Positions 51,626 through 60,468 of a DNA stretch of 64,000 nt are shown here, piece after piece (within the stretch, counting starts at the first letter, position 1; every line of letters begins with the position of its first letter). The DNA lies in contig NZ_PHSU01000034.1 of the NCBI RefSeq assembly GCF_002814235.1, forward strand, positions 47,648 through 111,647. The letters run 5' to 3'. The position numbers and the translations under genes were made by a program. The DNA comes from Pseudomonas sp. QS1027. Lineage in GTDB: Bacteria > Pseudomonadota > Gammaproteobacteria > Pseudomonadales > Pseudomonadaceae. The notes under the pieces are model-generated. The model did no database searches. It was not told where the DNA came from and saw only the letters and a list, made by a program, of their open reading frames with translations.

Positions 51626-52813
51626 CTAGGAATAAAAAGTGGGGATCGGCAGCGTCTGGTTCAAAGCCCAGTCGCCGAGTTCCTGGAGTTTGTAGTCCAG
51701 CGGGTCGTGCAGGCTCTGGGTCCGCAGGTTGCGCCAATGGCGGTCCAGCCGCAGGGAGGCGTGGGTCGAGCGGGCACCGGTGACTTCGAACAGTTTGCTG
51801 CACAGGGCCAGGCCTTCGCGGTTGGCGGCGACCTTGGCGGTGGCGATGGCGATCGCCAGGTTTCCACGTTCTTCGCTGCTGAGGTTCTGGCCCTTGGCCC
51901 AGGCCTGGTCCAACAGTCCGGCGGCGCGCTCCACCAGCAAGCGGACACCTTCGAGGGCGACCCAGAAGTCACCGTAGTGGTTGAGTACGTAAGGGTCCTG
52001 GCGAATATCCCGCGCGGTGGATTTGAACCAGGGCCGGGTTTCGTCGAGGGTGTATTGCCGTGCCTCTTCGAAAGCGCCTTCGGCAATGCCGAGGAACATA
52101 TGGGTCAGGGTCAGTTGCGCGATCAGTGGCCGCAGACAGGCAAAGGGTGTGCTCAAGGGACCGGGATCGAGCAGCAGCTCGGATTCCTCGACCCGCACCC
52201 GCTCGAAGCTGGCGCTGCCGCTGTCTGTCTGGCGCTGGCCCATGTTGTGCCAGTCGTCATGCAGGGTGATACCGCTGCGCCCGCTGGGAATGGCGGCGAT
52301 CAGCAACTTGCCGCCGGCACTTTCATCCACCGCCGAGGCGATCAGCATCTGCGAGTCGCTGGCGCCGGAGCAGAAGCTTTTCTTGCCGGAGAATTCGCGC
52401 CAGCCGCCGAGGTTGCGCACCACCGTGCGGGTGTCCAGCGGATTGAGGGCGTTGCCCCAGAACCAGTTCTTGCGTGCGGTCTGTTCGAACCAGGGTTGCC
52501 ATTGTTCCGGACGGGAGAACAGGCGCACGGTGGCCAGCATCAGGTGATGGAAGCCGAAGACATGGGCAATCGAGCTGTCGACCTTGGCGAATTCGCGGAC
52601 CACGTTCAGCGTCTCGCTCCAACGGGCCCCGAGGCCGCCGTACTGGGTGGGGATGCTCAGGGCCAGCAGGCCGCTGTGGCGCAAGGCGTCACGTTCGGCT
52701 TTCGGCGTGCCACCGCGCTCGTCGCGCTCGACGGCGGTCAGGGCAAATTCGGCGGCCAGCTGCCGGGCGGTTTGCAGAGGACTCAACAGGGCGTTGCGTG
52801 GCTGGGCGGTCAC
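51626..52813 (-). CDS. msuC: MsuC, FMNH2-dependent monooxygenase (DszC-like, paralogue 3)
   Basis: 395 aa, acyl-CoA dehydrogenase fold of the DszC group: LALSIPTQYGGLGARWSETL, WFWGNALNPLD, FSGKKSFCSGASDSQ, HDDWHNMGQRQTDSGSASF and the ending LDRHWRNLRTQSLHDPLDYK. In msuEDC operons MsuC is the monooxygenase acting on methanesulfinate, giving methanesulfonate for MsuD. Three bases separate it from msuD and eight from sfnR, so translation is coupled. It is the most diverged of the three such enzymes here. Confidence 0.86.
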   Translation of the reverse strand: MTAQPRNALLSPLQTARQLAAEFALTAVERDERGGTPKAERDALRHSGLLALSIPTQYGGLGARWSETLNVVREFAKVDSSIAHVFGFHHLMLATVRLFSRPEQWQPWFEQTARKNWFWGNALNPLDTRTVVRNLGGWREFSGKKSFCSGASDSQMLIASAVDESAGGKLLIAAIPSGRSGITLHDDWHNMGQRQTDSGSASFERVRVEESELLLDPGPLSTPFACLRPLIAQLTLTHMFLGIAEGAFEEARQYTLDETRPWFKSTARDIRQDPYVLNHYGDFWVALEGVRLLVERAAGLLDQAWAKGQNLSSEERGNLAIAIATAKVAANREGLALCSKLFEVTGARSTHASLRLDRHWRNLRTQSLHDPLDYKLQELGDWALNQTLPIPTFYS

Positions 52814-52816
52814 GGT

Positions 52817-53965
52817 TCAGGATCCTGTGGCTTGGGTCGGCAACACATCGTTGGCGATCATTTCGCCAAACGGCCCGGTCAGGTTGGTGATGCCGCGTCC
52901 GGCCAGGCTGGCATAGGGCTCGGGCAGCAGCGGGAACACCAGCTCGGCAAAGCGATAGGCTTCTTCCAGGTGCGGGTAGCCGGAGAAGATGAAGCTCTCG
53001 ATACCCAGGTCGGCGTATTCCTTGATGCGCTCGGCCACCTGCTGCGGATTGCCGACCAGGGCCGTACCGGCGCCGCCACGGACCAGGCCGACACCGGCCC
53101 ACAGGTTCGGCGCGATCTCCAGGTTGTCACGCCGTCCGTCATGCAGCGCGGCCATGCGCCGCTGGCCTTCGGAATCGAAACGCGAAAAGGATTTCTGGGC
53201 GGCGGCGATGGTTTCGTCGCTGATATGTTCGATCAGTTTGTCCGCGGCCTTCCAGGCGTCTTCCGCGGTTTCCCGGACGATCACATGCAGGCGGATGCCG
53301 AAGCGCACGGTGCGGCCCTTGCGGGCGGCGCGCTCACGCACGTCGGCCAGCTTCGCCGCCACGGCGGCCGGTGGTTCGCCCCAGGTCAGGTAGACATCGA
53401 CCTGATCGGCGGCCAGGTCGTGGGCAGCTTCGGACGAGCCGCCGAAATACAGTGGCGGATAAGGTTTCTGTACCGGCGGGTAGAGCGCCTTGGCGTTCTG
53501 TACGCGAAGGTGCTTGCCTTCGAAGTCCACCGCTTCGCCTTGCAGTACCCGGCGCCAGATCTGGAGGAATTCGTCGGTCACTTCGTAGCGTTCGCCATGG
53601 TCGAGAAAACTGCCATCGCCACGGTTCTCGTCGGGATCGCCGCCGGTCACCACGTTGATCAGCAAGCGGCCGTTGGACAAGCGGTCGAGGGTCGCGGCCA
53701 TGCGTGCCGAGACCGTCGGCGAGATGATCCCGGGACGGATCGCCACCAGGTAACGCAGGCGTTCGGTCAACGGCACCAGGGCCGAGGCGATGACCCAGGA
53801 GTCCTCGCAGGAGCGTCCGGTGGGAATCAACACGCCGTGGTAGCCGAGGTTGTCGGCGGCCTGGGCCACTTGTTTCAGGTAGTTGAGGGTCACCGGGCGC
53901 GCGCCCTGGGTGGTCCCCAGGTAATGGCCATCGCCGTGGGTCGGGAGAAACCAGAAAACATCCAT
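52817..53965 (-). CDS. msuD: FMNH2-dependent methanesulfonate/alkanesulfonate monooxygenase MsuD
   Basis: 382 aa, luciferase-like barrel close to SsuD: FWFLPTHGDGHYLGTTQGAR at the start, RYLVAIRPGIISPTVSARMA, INVVTGGDPDENRGDG, LYFGGSSEAAHDLAADQVDV and SGYPHLEEAYRFAELVFPLL. The enzyme uses FMNH2 and oxygen to cleave C1-C2 sulfonates to sulfite and aldehyde. MsuD rather than SsuD is chosen because the operon carries msuE and msuC and no ssu transporter. Nine bases separate it from msuE. Confidence 0.9.
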   Translation of the reverse strand: MDVFWFLPTHGDGHYLGTTQGARPVTLNYLKQVAQAADNLGYHGVLIPTGRSCEDSWVIASALVPLTERLRYLVAIRPGIISPTVSARMAATLDRLSNGRLLINVVTGGDPDENRGDGSFLDHGERYEVTDEFLQIWRRVLQGEAVDFEGKHLRVQNAKALYPPVQKPYPPLYFGGSSEAAHDLAADQVDVYLTWGEPPAAVAAKLADVRERAARKGRTVRFGIRLHVIVRETAEDAWKAADKLIEHISDETIAAAQKSFSRFDSEGQRRMAALHDGRRDNLEIAPNLWAGVGLVRGGAGTALVGNPQQVAERIKEYADLGIESFIFSGYPHLEEAYRFAELVFPLLPEPYASLAGRGITNLTGPFGEMIANDVLPTQATGS

Positions 53966-53974
53966 GACAGTTCC

Positions 53975-54538
53975 TCAGGCGATTTTCAGCAGGGGTTTGG
54001 CGTGTACGCCGAACAGGGCGGTGGCGCGGTCGGCGGCCAGGCGGATTCGAGCCTTCAAGGGTTCGCTGGTGATTTGATAGTTGGCAAAATCGGCCTCGGT
54101 GGCGTAGACGCCGATGGGCAGGGTCAGCGCCTGGAAGAAACTGAACAGCGGGCGCAACTGGTGATCCAGCACCAGCGCATGTCGCTCGCTGCCACCGGTG
54201 GCGGCCAGCAGCACCGGGGTGTCGATCAGGGCGTTGAGGTCGATCAGGTCGAACAGGTGCTTGAGCAGGCCCGGATAGGAACCGCGATAGACCGGCGCGG
54301 CGACGATCAGCAGGTCGGCGTTTTCAATGGCCTGCAGCTCGGCCTCGACCTCGGCGCCCAGTTCGGCGCGGGACAACGCCGAGCCCAGGGGGCGGGCGAT
54401 ATCGCCCAGCTCGATCAGGTGGCTTTCGATGGGCAGTTGTTGCGCCAGCTCCGCCAGTACCGCCTGGGTCAGGACCAGGGTGCGGGAGGGGCGGTAGGTA
54501 CCGCCGGACAGGGCAACGACTTTCAGTGTACGGGACAT
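53975..54538 (-). CDS. msuE: NADH-dependent FMN reductase MsuE
   Basis: 187 aa from ATG 54538 (AAGGA upstream; the frame stays open further up with no good start). Flavodoxin-like fold: VVALSGGTYRPSRTLVLTQA with the G-x-x-R-x-x-S/T FMN phosphate loop, ADLLIVAAPVYRGSYPGLLK, and TGGSERHALVLDHQLRPLFS. It supplies FMNH2 to MsuD and MsuC and probably to SfnG. First gene of msuE-msuD-msuC-sfnR, with a well-matched sigma-54 promoter 55-70 bases upstream. Confidence 0.92.
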   Translation of the reverse strand: MSRTLKVVALSGGTYRPSRTLVLTQAVLAELAQQLPIESHLIELGDIARPLGSALSRAELGAEVEAELQAIENADLLIVAAPVYRGSYPGLLKHLFDLIDLNALIDTPVLLAATGGSERHALVLDHQLRPLFSFFQALTLPIGVYATEADFANYQITSEPLKARIRLAADRATALFGVHAKPLLKIA

Positions 54539-54592
54539 GATCAGTTCCTTTTCAAACAGTTGCTCAGCGAGCAGGGTCAGTGACAGGGCATC

Positions 54593-54608
54593 AGCAAGAG
54601 CTGTACCA
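54593..54608 (-). promoter_or_regulatory. Sigma-54 promoter of msuE operon
   Basis: On the minus strand TGGTAC-AGCTC-TTGCT, a close match to TGGCAC-N5-TTGCW with GG and GC ten bases apart. Confidence 0.75.
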
Positions 54609-54691
54609 AGCTCCCAGGTCCCGTGTTTACGGGCGTCTGGCGTGGTGAGCGAGGTGCCGTGTGCTGGCTGGCGGACTGTTTTGTTGATCGA

Positions 54692-54724
54692 CTGTTGGTG
54701 GGCGAACAGTTGCCCGGGCAACAG
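54692..54724. promoter_or_regulatory. Pair of candidate SfnR enhancer sites before msuE
   Basis: Two abutting inverted repeats: CTGTTGGTGGGCGAACAG (54692-54709) and, on the other strand, CTGTTGCCCGGGCAACTG (54724 to 54707). They share three bases and lie 84-116 bases upstream of the -24 element, the normal range for enhancer sites. Confidence 0.55.
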
Positions 54725-54769
54725 CGGACAAGGTGTGGGAACTGTTGTAAGGGTTTTTTGATATTCCGT

Positions 54770-54808
54770 AAACGAACGTATTTCCATATTTATAGTTCGT
54801 TTGGAAAT
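54770..54808. repeat. Interleaved inverted repeats upstream of msuE
   Basis: aaacgaac (54770-54777) pairs with gttcgttt (54795-54802), and atttcca (54780-54786) pairs with tggaaat (54802-54808), so two palindromes interlock in an AT-rich island. Possibly a CysB-type site. The remaining gap 54539-54937 holds no gene. Confidence 0.5.
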
Positions 54809-54937
54809 ATATGGTGCCCCCGGCCCGGAACGACCGAGGCGATCGATAGCGACTATCGAGACGGGTGATTTTTGCCCTGACGGCGCGCCGGGTAGCCTGT
54901 GTCCATTGCCTCACGCCAGGTTCTTGGGAGTTGCACC

Positions 54938-55207
54938 ATGAAACACTCATCCATGCTCTTGCTGCTGCTCGGTCTTTCGTTGCTGGGCGGCTGTGCCAGT
55001 CATTCGTCTCCCGAACTGCGGCCCTATAGTGCTGAAGAGAGCCGGGAACTGGCGCTGGAAGCCCTGAACCGTCGCGGGCTGTCCTTCGATGAATACCAGC
55101 AGCAGAAGGCGCAACTGATGGGGCAGCCGCGGAAAGCCCAGGGTTTTGACGATCAGGGCGAGATCAGCGCCGATCGCGGCAGTCACCGACACAGCCCTCA
55201 GAGCTGA
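54938..55207 (+). CDS. Small lipoprotein, 89 aa
   Basis: ATG 54938 with GGAG upstream. The signal peptide MKHSSMLLLLLGLSLLGGC ends in a lipobox (LGGC). The mature part contains RPYSAEESRELALEALNRRG and LSFDEYQQQKAQLMGQ, a short helical segment that resembles a SHOCT-like or putative chaperone-type helix and is seen in small outer-membrane lipoproteins of pseudomonads. No function known. Independent of both neighbours. Confidence 0.7.
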   Translation: MKHSSMLLLLLGLSLLGGCASHSSPELRPYSAEESRELALEALNRRGLSFDEYQQQKAQLMGQPRKAQGFDDQGEISADRGSHRHSPQS

Positions 55208-55420
55208 AAGCCAAAGGCTTGTCCCAGCTCCTGCACGATTGACACTCGCAACACTTTCCCCGGGCCTGTAAGCTGGATTTCAGGAGCGTTCCTACGCACT
55301 TTTAAATGAAAGTTATCTTTCTTTAATCGTTTTCCATCGGGTATAGCTGTCCGCCCAACCACCGTGTTGGTGATCAGCAAGAGATCGATCCGCGGGACAC
55401 GCTTTATGAGTCTTTTTGCC

Positions 55421-56590
55421 ATGAATGAACTTCCTCTGTATTTCGACTATGCCGCTACCACGCCGGTGGATGAGCGGGTGATCCGGGTGATGGTCGAGTG
55501 TCTCGGCTTTTCCGGTAATTTTGGCAACCCGGCGTCCAGCTCCCATGCCTTCGGCCAGCGCGCCCGGCAGACGGTCGAGCAGGCCCGGCAACAGGTGGCG
55601 AGCCTGGTGGGCGCAAGCCCCGAGCAGATCGTCTGGACCTCCGGGGCCACCGAATCGAACAACCTGGCCCTCAAGGGTGTGGCCCAGGCCCGTGGGGTCA
55701 GCGGCGGGCATGTGGTCACCAGCCAGATCGAACACAAGGCGGTGCTCGATACCGCCCGGCAGCTTCAGGAAGCCGGTGTCGCCGTCACCTACCTGGTGCC
55801 GAATGCCGAAGGCTTGATCACCGCGGCGATGGTCAGTGAGGTCCTGCGCGAGGACACCTTCCTGGTCTCGCTGATGCTGGTCAACAATGAACTGGGGACC
55901 CTGAATGACATCGCGGCCATTGGCCAGCGGGTGCGTGAACACGGCGCGCTGTTTCATGTGGACGCGGCCCAGGGCGCGGGCAAGGTGGCGATCGACCTGG
56001 CCGCCTTGCCGGTGGACCTGATGTCGTTTTCCGCCCACAAGGTCTACGGGCCCAAGGGCATCGGTGCGTTGTACGTCGGCCCACGCGCGCAGCAGAAACT
56101 GCACGCGCAGATCCACGGCGGCGGCCATGAAGGTGGCCTGCGCTCCGGCACCCTGGCCACCCACCAGATCGCCGGCATGGGCAGTGCCTTTGCCCTGGCC
56201 ACCGAGCACCTGGAAGAAGAAATCGCCAGCATCGGTCATCTGCGCCAGCGCTTGCTCGAGCAACTGGCGGATGTCCCGGGCCTGCGCCTGAACGGCAGCC
56301 CGACTGAACGCATCCCCCATACCCTGAGTCTGACCTTTGCCGAAGGCGAGTTCGACGGCGCGGCGTTGGGTCGGGCCCTGGCCTATTCGGCGACGTCGGC
56401 CTGCAACTCCGCGAGCCAGGCGCCGTCCCATGTGCTGCTGGCACTGGGGCACGATGCGCGCCTGGCTGGCCGGACCATTCGCCTGAGCCTGGGGCGTTTT
56501 ACCTCTGAGCAGGACATCGACCGCGCCGCCGCGGCGATCAAGGCAAGCCTGAGTGCACCGGCGCCGTTCTGGGCGATTGCCCAGCCGTGA
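55421..56590 (+). CDS. Cysteine desulfurase (IscS-like)
   Basis: 389 aa from ATG 55421; this start aligns the opening LPLYFDYAATTPVDERVIRV with IscS and places the PLP-binding lysine at K207 (FSAHKVYGPKG) and the catalytic cysteine at C328 (ATSACNSAS), nearly the same numbers as E. coli IscS. ATG 55406 is an alternative; no strong ribosome site precedes either. Other PLP contacts include TSGATESNNLALKG and HVDAAQGAGK. It moves sulfur from cysteine to acceptor proteins. There are no isc cluster genes beside it, so it is a stand-alone paralogue, perhaps serving a special acceptor. Confidence 0.87.
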   Translation: MNELPLYFDYAATTPVDERVIRVMVECLGFSGNFGNPASSSHAFGQRARQTVEQARQQVASLVGASPEQIVWTSGATESNNLALKGVAQARGVSGGHVVTSQIEHKAVLDTARQLQEAGVAVTYLVPNAEGLITAAMVSEVLREDTFLVSLMLVNNELGTLNDIAAIGQRVREHGALFHVDAAQGAGKVAIDLAALPVDLMSFSAHKVYGPKGIGALYVGPRAQQKLHAQIHGGGHEGGLRSGTLATHQIAGMGSAFALATEHLEEEIASIGHLRQRLLEQLADVPGLRLNGSPTERIPHTLSLTFAEGEFDGAALGRALAYSATSACNSASQAPSHVLLALGHDARLAGRTIRLSLGRFTSEQDIDRAAAAIKASLSAPAPFWAIAQP

Positions 56591-56636
56591 GAGCGTCGGA
56601 TAATAATTGAATAATAAGTGGTTAGCAGGAGACACG

Positions 56637-58445
56637 ATGAGCACGCAGACCCCGAGTCAAGGAACCGTTCCCGAGCGGCTGGCACGTACCCGCGAACTGA
56701 TGCGCCGTGAAGGCGTGCAGGCCTTGCTGGTACCGTCGGCCGATCCGCACCTGTCGGAATACATGCCGGCTTACTGGCAGGGCCGCAAGTGGCTGTCAGG
56801 TTTCCAGGGCTCGGTCGGTACCTTGATCGTGACGCCGGAGTTCGCCGGCGTCTGGGCCGATAGCCGCTACTGGGAGCAGGCGACCAAGGAGTTGGCCGGC
56901 AGTGGCATCGAGCTGATGAAGTTGGCGCCGGGGCTGCCCGGTCCGCTGGACTGGCTGGCCGAACAGACCCCGCCAGGCGGTGTGGTCGCGGTGGATGGCG
57001 CGGTCATGGCGCTGGCGTCGGCGCGGACCCTGAAGGACAAGTTGCAGGCCCGCGGCGCGCAACTGCGCACTGACCTCGACCTGCTGGGCGTGATCTGGGA
57101 AGACCGGGACGCGCTGCCGAACCAGCCGATCTACCAGCACCTGCCGCCGCAAGCGACGGTCAGCCGTGGCGAGAAGCTCGTGCAGCTGCGCAGTGAGTTG
57201 AAAAACCGCGGTGCCGACTGGCACTTCATCGCCACGCTGGACGATATCGCCTGGTTGTTCAACCTGCGCGGTGCCGACGTGACCTTCAACCCGGTGTTCA
57301 TTTCCTTTGCCCTGGTCAGCCAGGAGCAGGCCACGCTGTTCGTGGCCCTGGACAAGGTGAGTGCCGAGCTTGCGCAGGTGCTCAAGACCGATGGCGTGAC
57401 CTTGCGTGACTACCGTGATGTCGGCGCGGTACTGGCCGGCGTGCCGGCGGGGGCGAGCCTGCTGGTCGACCCGGCGCGGGTGACGGTCGGCCTGCTGGAT
57501 AACCTTGGCAAGGAGGTGACCCTGGTCGAAGGGTTGAACCCTACGACCCTGGCCAAGTCCCGCAAAAGCCTCGACGATGCGGTGCATATCCGCCAGGCCA
57601 TGGAGCAGGACGGCGCTGCGCTGTGTGAATTCTTTGCCTGGCTGGAGACCGCGTTGGGTCGCGAGCCGGTCACCGAGCTGACCATCGACGAACGCCTCAC
57701 CGCCGCCCGTGCGCGACGTCCGGGGTATGTGTCGCTGAGCTTCAATACCATTGCCGGCTTCAACGCCAATGGGGCGATGCCGCACTATCACGCCACCCAG
57801 GCGGAGCATGCGTTGATCGAGGGCGACGGCCTGCTGCTGATCGACTCCGGCGGCCAATACCTGGGCGGCACCACCGACATTACCCGGATGGTGCCGGTGG
57901 GCACGCCGACGGCCGAGCAGAAACGCGATTGCACGCGGGTGCTCAAGGGCGTGATCGCCTTGTCCCGTGCGCAATTCCCTCGCGGCATTCTTTCGCCGCT
58001 GCTGGACCCCATCGCCCGGGCGCCGATCTGGGCCGAAAGCGTGGATTACGGGCATGGTACCGGCCATGGTGTCGGTTACTTCCTCAATGTGCATGAAGGC
58101 CCGCAGGTGATCGCCTATCAGGCGGTGCCGGCGCCGCAGACCGCCATGCAGCCGGGGATGATCACCTCCATCGAGCCAGGGACCTACCGTCCGGGCCGTT
58201 GGGGCGTGCGTATCGAAAACCTGGTGTTGAACCGGGAAGCGGGCAAGAGCGAGTTCGGCGAGTTCCTCAAGTTCGAAACCCTGACCCTGTGCCCGATCGA
58301 TACCCGTTGCCTGGAACCGTCGTTGCTGACGCAGGAAGAGCGTGACTGGTTCAACGCCTATCACGCCGAAGTGCGCGAGCGTTTGAGTCCGTTGCTGGAG
58401 GGCGCGGGGCTGGAGTGGTTGAATACCCGTACGGTCGCGATCTGA
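56637..58445 (+). CDS. pepP: Xaa-Pro aminopeptidase (M24B, aminopeptidase P)
   Basis: 602 aa from ATG 56637 (AGGAG upstream). The long form, with two N-terminal creatinase-like domains (about 1-310) and the C-terminal pita-bread M24 domain. Dinuclear metal ligands are visible in order: Asp in LLLIDSGGQYLGGTTDITRM (two Asp), His in GHGTGHGVGYFLNVHEGP, Glu in ITSIEPGTY and Glu in GVRIENLVL. The size fits the eukaryote-like APP1 form, about 600 aa, rather than the 440-aa E. coli PepP. It removes N-terminal residues before proline. Gene symbol is by family only. Confidence 0.88.
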   Translation: MSTQTPSQGTVPERLARTRELMRREGVQALLVPSADPHLSEYMPAYWQGRKWLSGFQGSVGTLIVTPEFAGVWADSRYWEQATKELAGSGIELMKLAPGLPGPLDWLAEQTPPGGVVAVDGAVMALASARTLKDKLQARGAQLRTDLDLLGVIWEDRDALPNQPIYQHLPPQATVSRGEKLVQLRSELKNRGADWHFIATLDDIAWLFNLRGADVTFNPVFISFALVSQEQATLFVALDKVSAELAQVLKTDGVTLRDYRDVGAVLAGVPAGASLLVDPARVTVGLLDNLGKEVTLVEGLNPTTLAKSRKSLDDAVHIRQAMEQDGAALCEFFAWLETALGREPVTELTIDERLTAARARRPGYVSLSFNTIAGFNANGAMPHYHATQAEHALIEGDGLLLIDSGGQYLGGTTDITRMVPVGTPTAEQKRDCTRVLKGVIALSRAQFPRGILSPLLDPIARAPIWAESVDYGHGTGHGVGYFLNVHEGPQVIAYQAVPAPQTAMQPGMITSIEPGTYRPGRWGVRIENLVLNREAGKSEFGEFLKFETLTLCPIDTRCLEPSLLTQEERDWFNAYHAEVRERLSPLLEGAGLEWLNTRTVAI

Positions 58446-58452
58446 CCGATGA

Positions 58453-58479
58453 CCTCGGGGCCTGACTCAGGCCCCGAGG
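58453..58479. terminator. Hairpin between pepP-like and lysR genes
   Basis: cctcggggcctga and tcaggccccgagg form a perfect 13-base stem with a one-base centre. It covers the stop codon of the convergent LysR gene; no T-run. Confidence 0.5.
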
Positions 58480-59351
58480 GCATCACTCATATAATCGACA
58501 AACGCCTTCACCCTGGCGGACTGTCGGCGATTGGCCGGAAACACCGCATGGATCGGCAACGACTGGGTCTGATAACCCGTCAGGATCGCCATGACCCGCC
58601 CCGCCTGCAGATCCTCGGCGAACAGCCACACCGGCGACAGCGCAATGCCGAGCCCGCCCAGGACCATTTCCCGAATCGCCTCCGAATTGTTGCTCTGGGC
58701 ATTGCCCTTGATGCGTACGCTGTGGCGCTGCCCGTCCTTTTCGTAGTGCCAGAGGTTCTGGCTGCTCAGCAGATTGAATTGCAGGCAGTTGTGCTCGCCC
58801 AGTTGTTCCGGGGTTTGCGGTTCGCCCCGGCGCGCCAGGTACGCGGCGCTGGCGACGGTGATCCGCTGGGTATCGCCGATGCGCCGGGCGATCAGGTTGC
58901 TGTCGCTCAGTTCGCCAATGCGCAGGCTGACATCCAGACCTTCCTCGACCAGGTCCTGGTTCTGGTCGTTGAGTTGCAGGTCGATCTCCAACTGCGGATA
59001 GCGGGCGAGGAAGTCCGGCAGTCGGCTGGCGATCTGCAAACGACCGAAACTCACCGAGGAGCCGATGCGCAAGCTGCCGGCGACCTGTTCCCGGCCCGAC
59101 TGAAAACTGTGTTCGGCATTGTCCACGGCAGCGAGGATCTGTCGGCATTGTGCGTAGTAGCGCTGCCCCTCATCGGTCAGTGACAGTTGGCGGGTGCTGC
59201 GCGCAATCAGCTTGCCACCCAGTTCGGTCTCCAGGGCCTTGAGGATTTTGCTGATGGTCGGCTGGCTGGTTTGCAGTTCCCGGGCCACGGCGGAAAAACT
59301 GCCGCGCTCGACGACCCGGACAAAAATGGCCATTGCATTGAGTTTATCCAC
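58467..59351 (-). CDS. LysR-family transcriptional regulator
   Basis: 294 aa from GTG 59351 (MDKLNAMAIF), chosen because GAGG lies six bases upstream; ATG 59363 adds four residues but has no ribosome site. The HTH is residues about 5-60 (AIFVRVVERGSFSAVAREL, QTSQPTISKILKALETELGG), followed by a standard effector domain. It diverges from a quinone-oxidoreductase-like gene 114 bases away, which it probably regulates. Effector unknown. Confidence 0.87.
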   Translation of the reverse strand: MDKLNAMAIFVRVVERGSFSAVARELQTSQPTISKILKALETELGGKLIARSTRQLSLTDEGQRYYAQCRQILAAVDNAEHSFQSGREQVAGSLRIGSSVSFGRLQIASRLPDFLARYPQLEIDLQLNDQNQDLVEEGLDVSLRIGELSDSNLIARRIGDTQRITVASAAYLARRGEPQTPEQLGEHNCLQFNLLSSQNLWHYEKDGQRHSVRIKGNAQSNNSEAIREMVLGGLGIALSPVWLFAEDLQAGRVMAILTGYQTQSLPIHAVFPANRRQSARVKAFVDYMSDALGA

Positions 59352-59363
59352 GGGACGCCTCAT

Positions 59364-59382
59364 TCATGCCAAAAGGGCATGA
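59364..59382. promoter_or_regulatory. Inverted repeat next to lysR start
   Basis: tcatgcc-aaaag-ggcatga, a perfect seven-base palindrome with a five-base centre, in the region shared by the divergent LysR and oxidoreductase genes. Likely operator for autoregulation. Confidence 0.45.
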
Positions 59383-59464
59383 TCACTATAGCAATAGAGC
59401 GTCTTATCGGCATGAGTGGCGGAGCGCATGATCGGTCTCACTTCCACTGATCGAGATCGCCGAC

Positions 59465-60463
59465 ATGTCCCACTCCCTTGAAATGAACGCTTTGCTGGTC
59501 GACGCCGCCCATGCGCCGCTGCGCCTGGTTTCCATCGACCGTCCCGCACCCGCGGCGGGTCAGGTGTTGGTCCGTATCAAGGCCAGCGGCATCAATCCGT
59601 TGGATGCCAAGATCCGTGCGGGTCAGGCTGGCCATGCCCGCCAACCGTTGCCGGCTGTTTTGGGCATGGATCTGGCCGGGGTTATTGAATCCCTGGGTGA
59701 GGGGGTCAGTGACTGGGCGGTAGGTGACGAGGTGTACGGGTTGGCCACCGGGATCGGGGGTGCCCAGGGCTCGCTGGCCGAGTTTGCCGCAGTCGATGCC
59801 CGACTGCTGGCGCGCAAGCCGGCCAACCTGAGCATGCGTGAGGCCGCGGCATTGCCGTTGGTACTGATTACCGCCTGGGAGGGGCTGGTCGATCGTGCCC
59901 GAGTAGGCGCCGATCAGTCGGTGTTGATTCATGGCGGAGCCGGTGGGGTCGGCCATGTGGCCGTGCAGATTGCCAGGGCTTTCGGCGCCAGGGTCTTCGC
60001 CACCGGTTCCGCCAGGCATCAGGCCCGGATCGAGGGCTTTGGCGCGACCTTTATCGATTATCGGCAGCAGGGCGTGGAGGAGTATGTCGCGCAGCATACC
60101 GCTGGCGAGGGTTTCGATATTGTCTATGACACGGTGGGCGGCGAAACCCTGGACCGCTCGTTCCAGGCGGCGCGGACCTATCACGGGCATGTCCTGAGCT
60201 GTCTCGGTTGGGGGCAGCACAGCCTGGCACCGCTGTCCTTTCGCGGGGCCACCTACTCCGGGGTGTTTACCTTGCTGCCGTTGCTGAGCGGTCACGGGCG
60301 CGAGCATCACGGGCAAATACTGGCGCAGGCCACTCGGTTGATCGAAGCCGGTCAATTGAAGCCTTTGCTCGATCCTCGGCGGTTTACCCTGCAAACCGCC
60401 GAGGAGGCTTATACCTTGCTGGCCAGTGGCGCGGCGCAAGGTCGGCTGGTGATCGAGATCTAG
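59465..60463 (+). CDS. Zinc-independent quinone oxidoreductase-like (MDR family)
   Basis: 332 aa of the medium-chain dehydrogenase/reductase fold. GroES-like N-domain (VLVRIKASGINPLDAKIRAG, LPAVLGMDLAGVIESLGEGV), then the Rossmann motif VLIHGGAGGVGHVAVQIARA with GGVGxxAxQ. The Cys/His zinc ligands are missing, so it belongs to the quinone oxidoreductase or alkenal reductase branch using NADPH. Control by the divergent LysR gene is likely. Convergent with the DsbA-like gene six bases away. Confidence 0.87.
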   Translation: MSHSLEMNALLVDAAHAPLRLVSIDRPAPAAGQVLVRIKASGINPLDAKIRAGQAGHARQPLPAVLGMDLAGVIESLGEGVSDWAVGDEVYGLATGIGGAQGSLAEFAAVDARLLARKPANLSMREAAALPLVLITAWEGLVDRARVGADQSVLIHGGAGGVGHVAVQIARAFGARVFATGSARHQARIEGFGATFIDYRQQGVEEYVAQHTAGEGFDIVYDTVGGETLDRSFQAARTYHGHVLSCLGWGQHSLAPLSFRGATYSGVFTLLPLLSGHGREHHGQILAQATRLIEAGQLKPLLDPRRFTLQTAEEAYTLLASGAAQGRLVIEI

Positions 60464-60468
60464 GGGCT

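Noticed and set aside
51707..54583. 958-codon plus-strand frame over msuC-msuD-msuE
   Set aside because: Antisense shadow of three clearly recognisable flavoenzyme genes.
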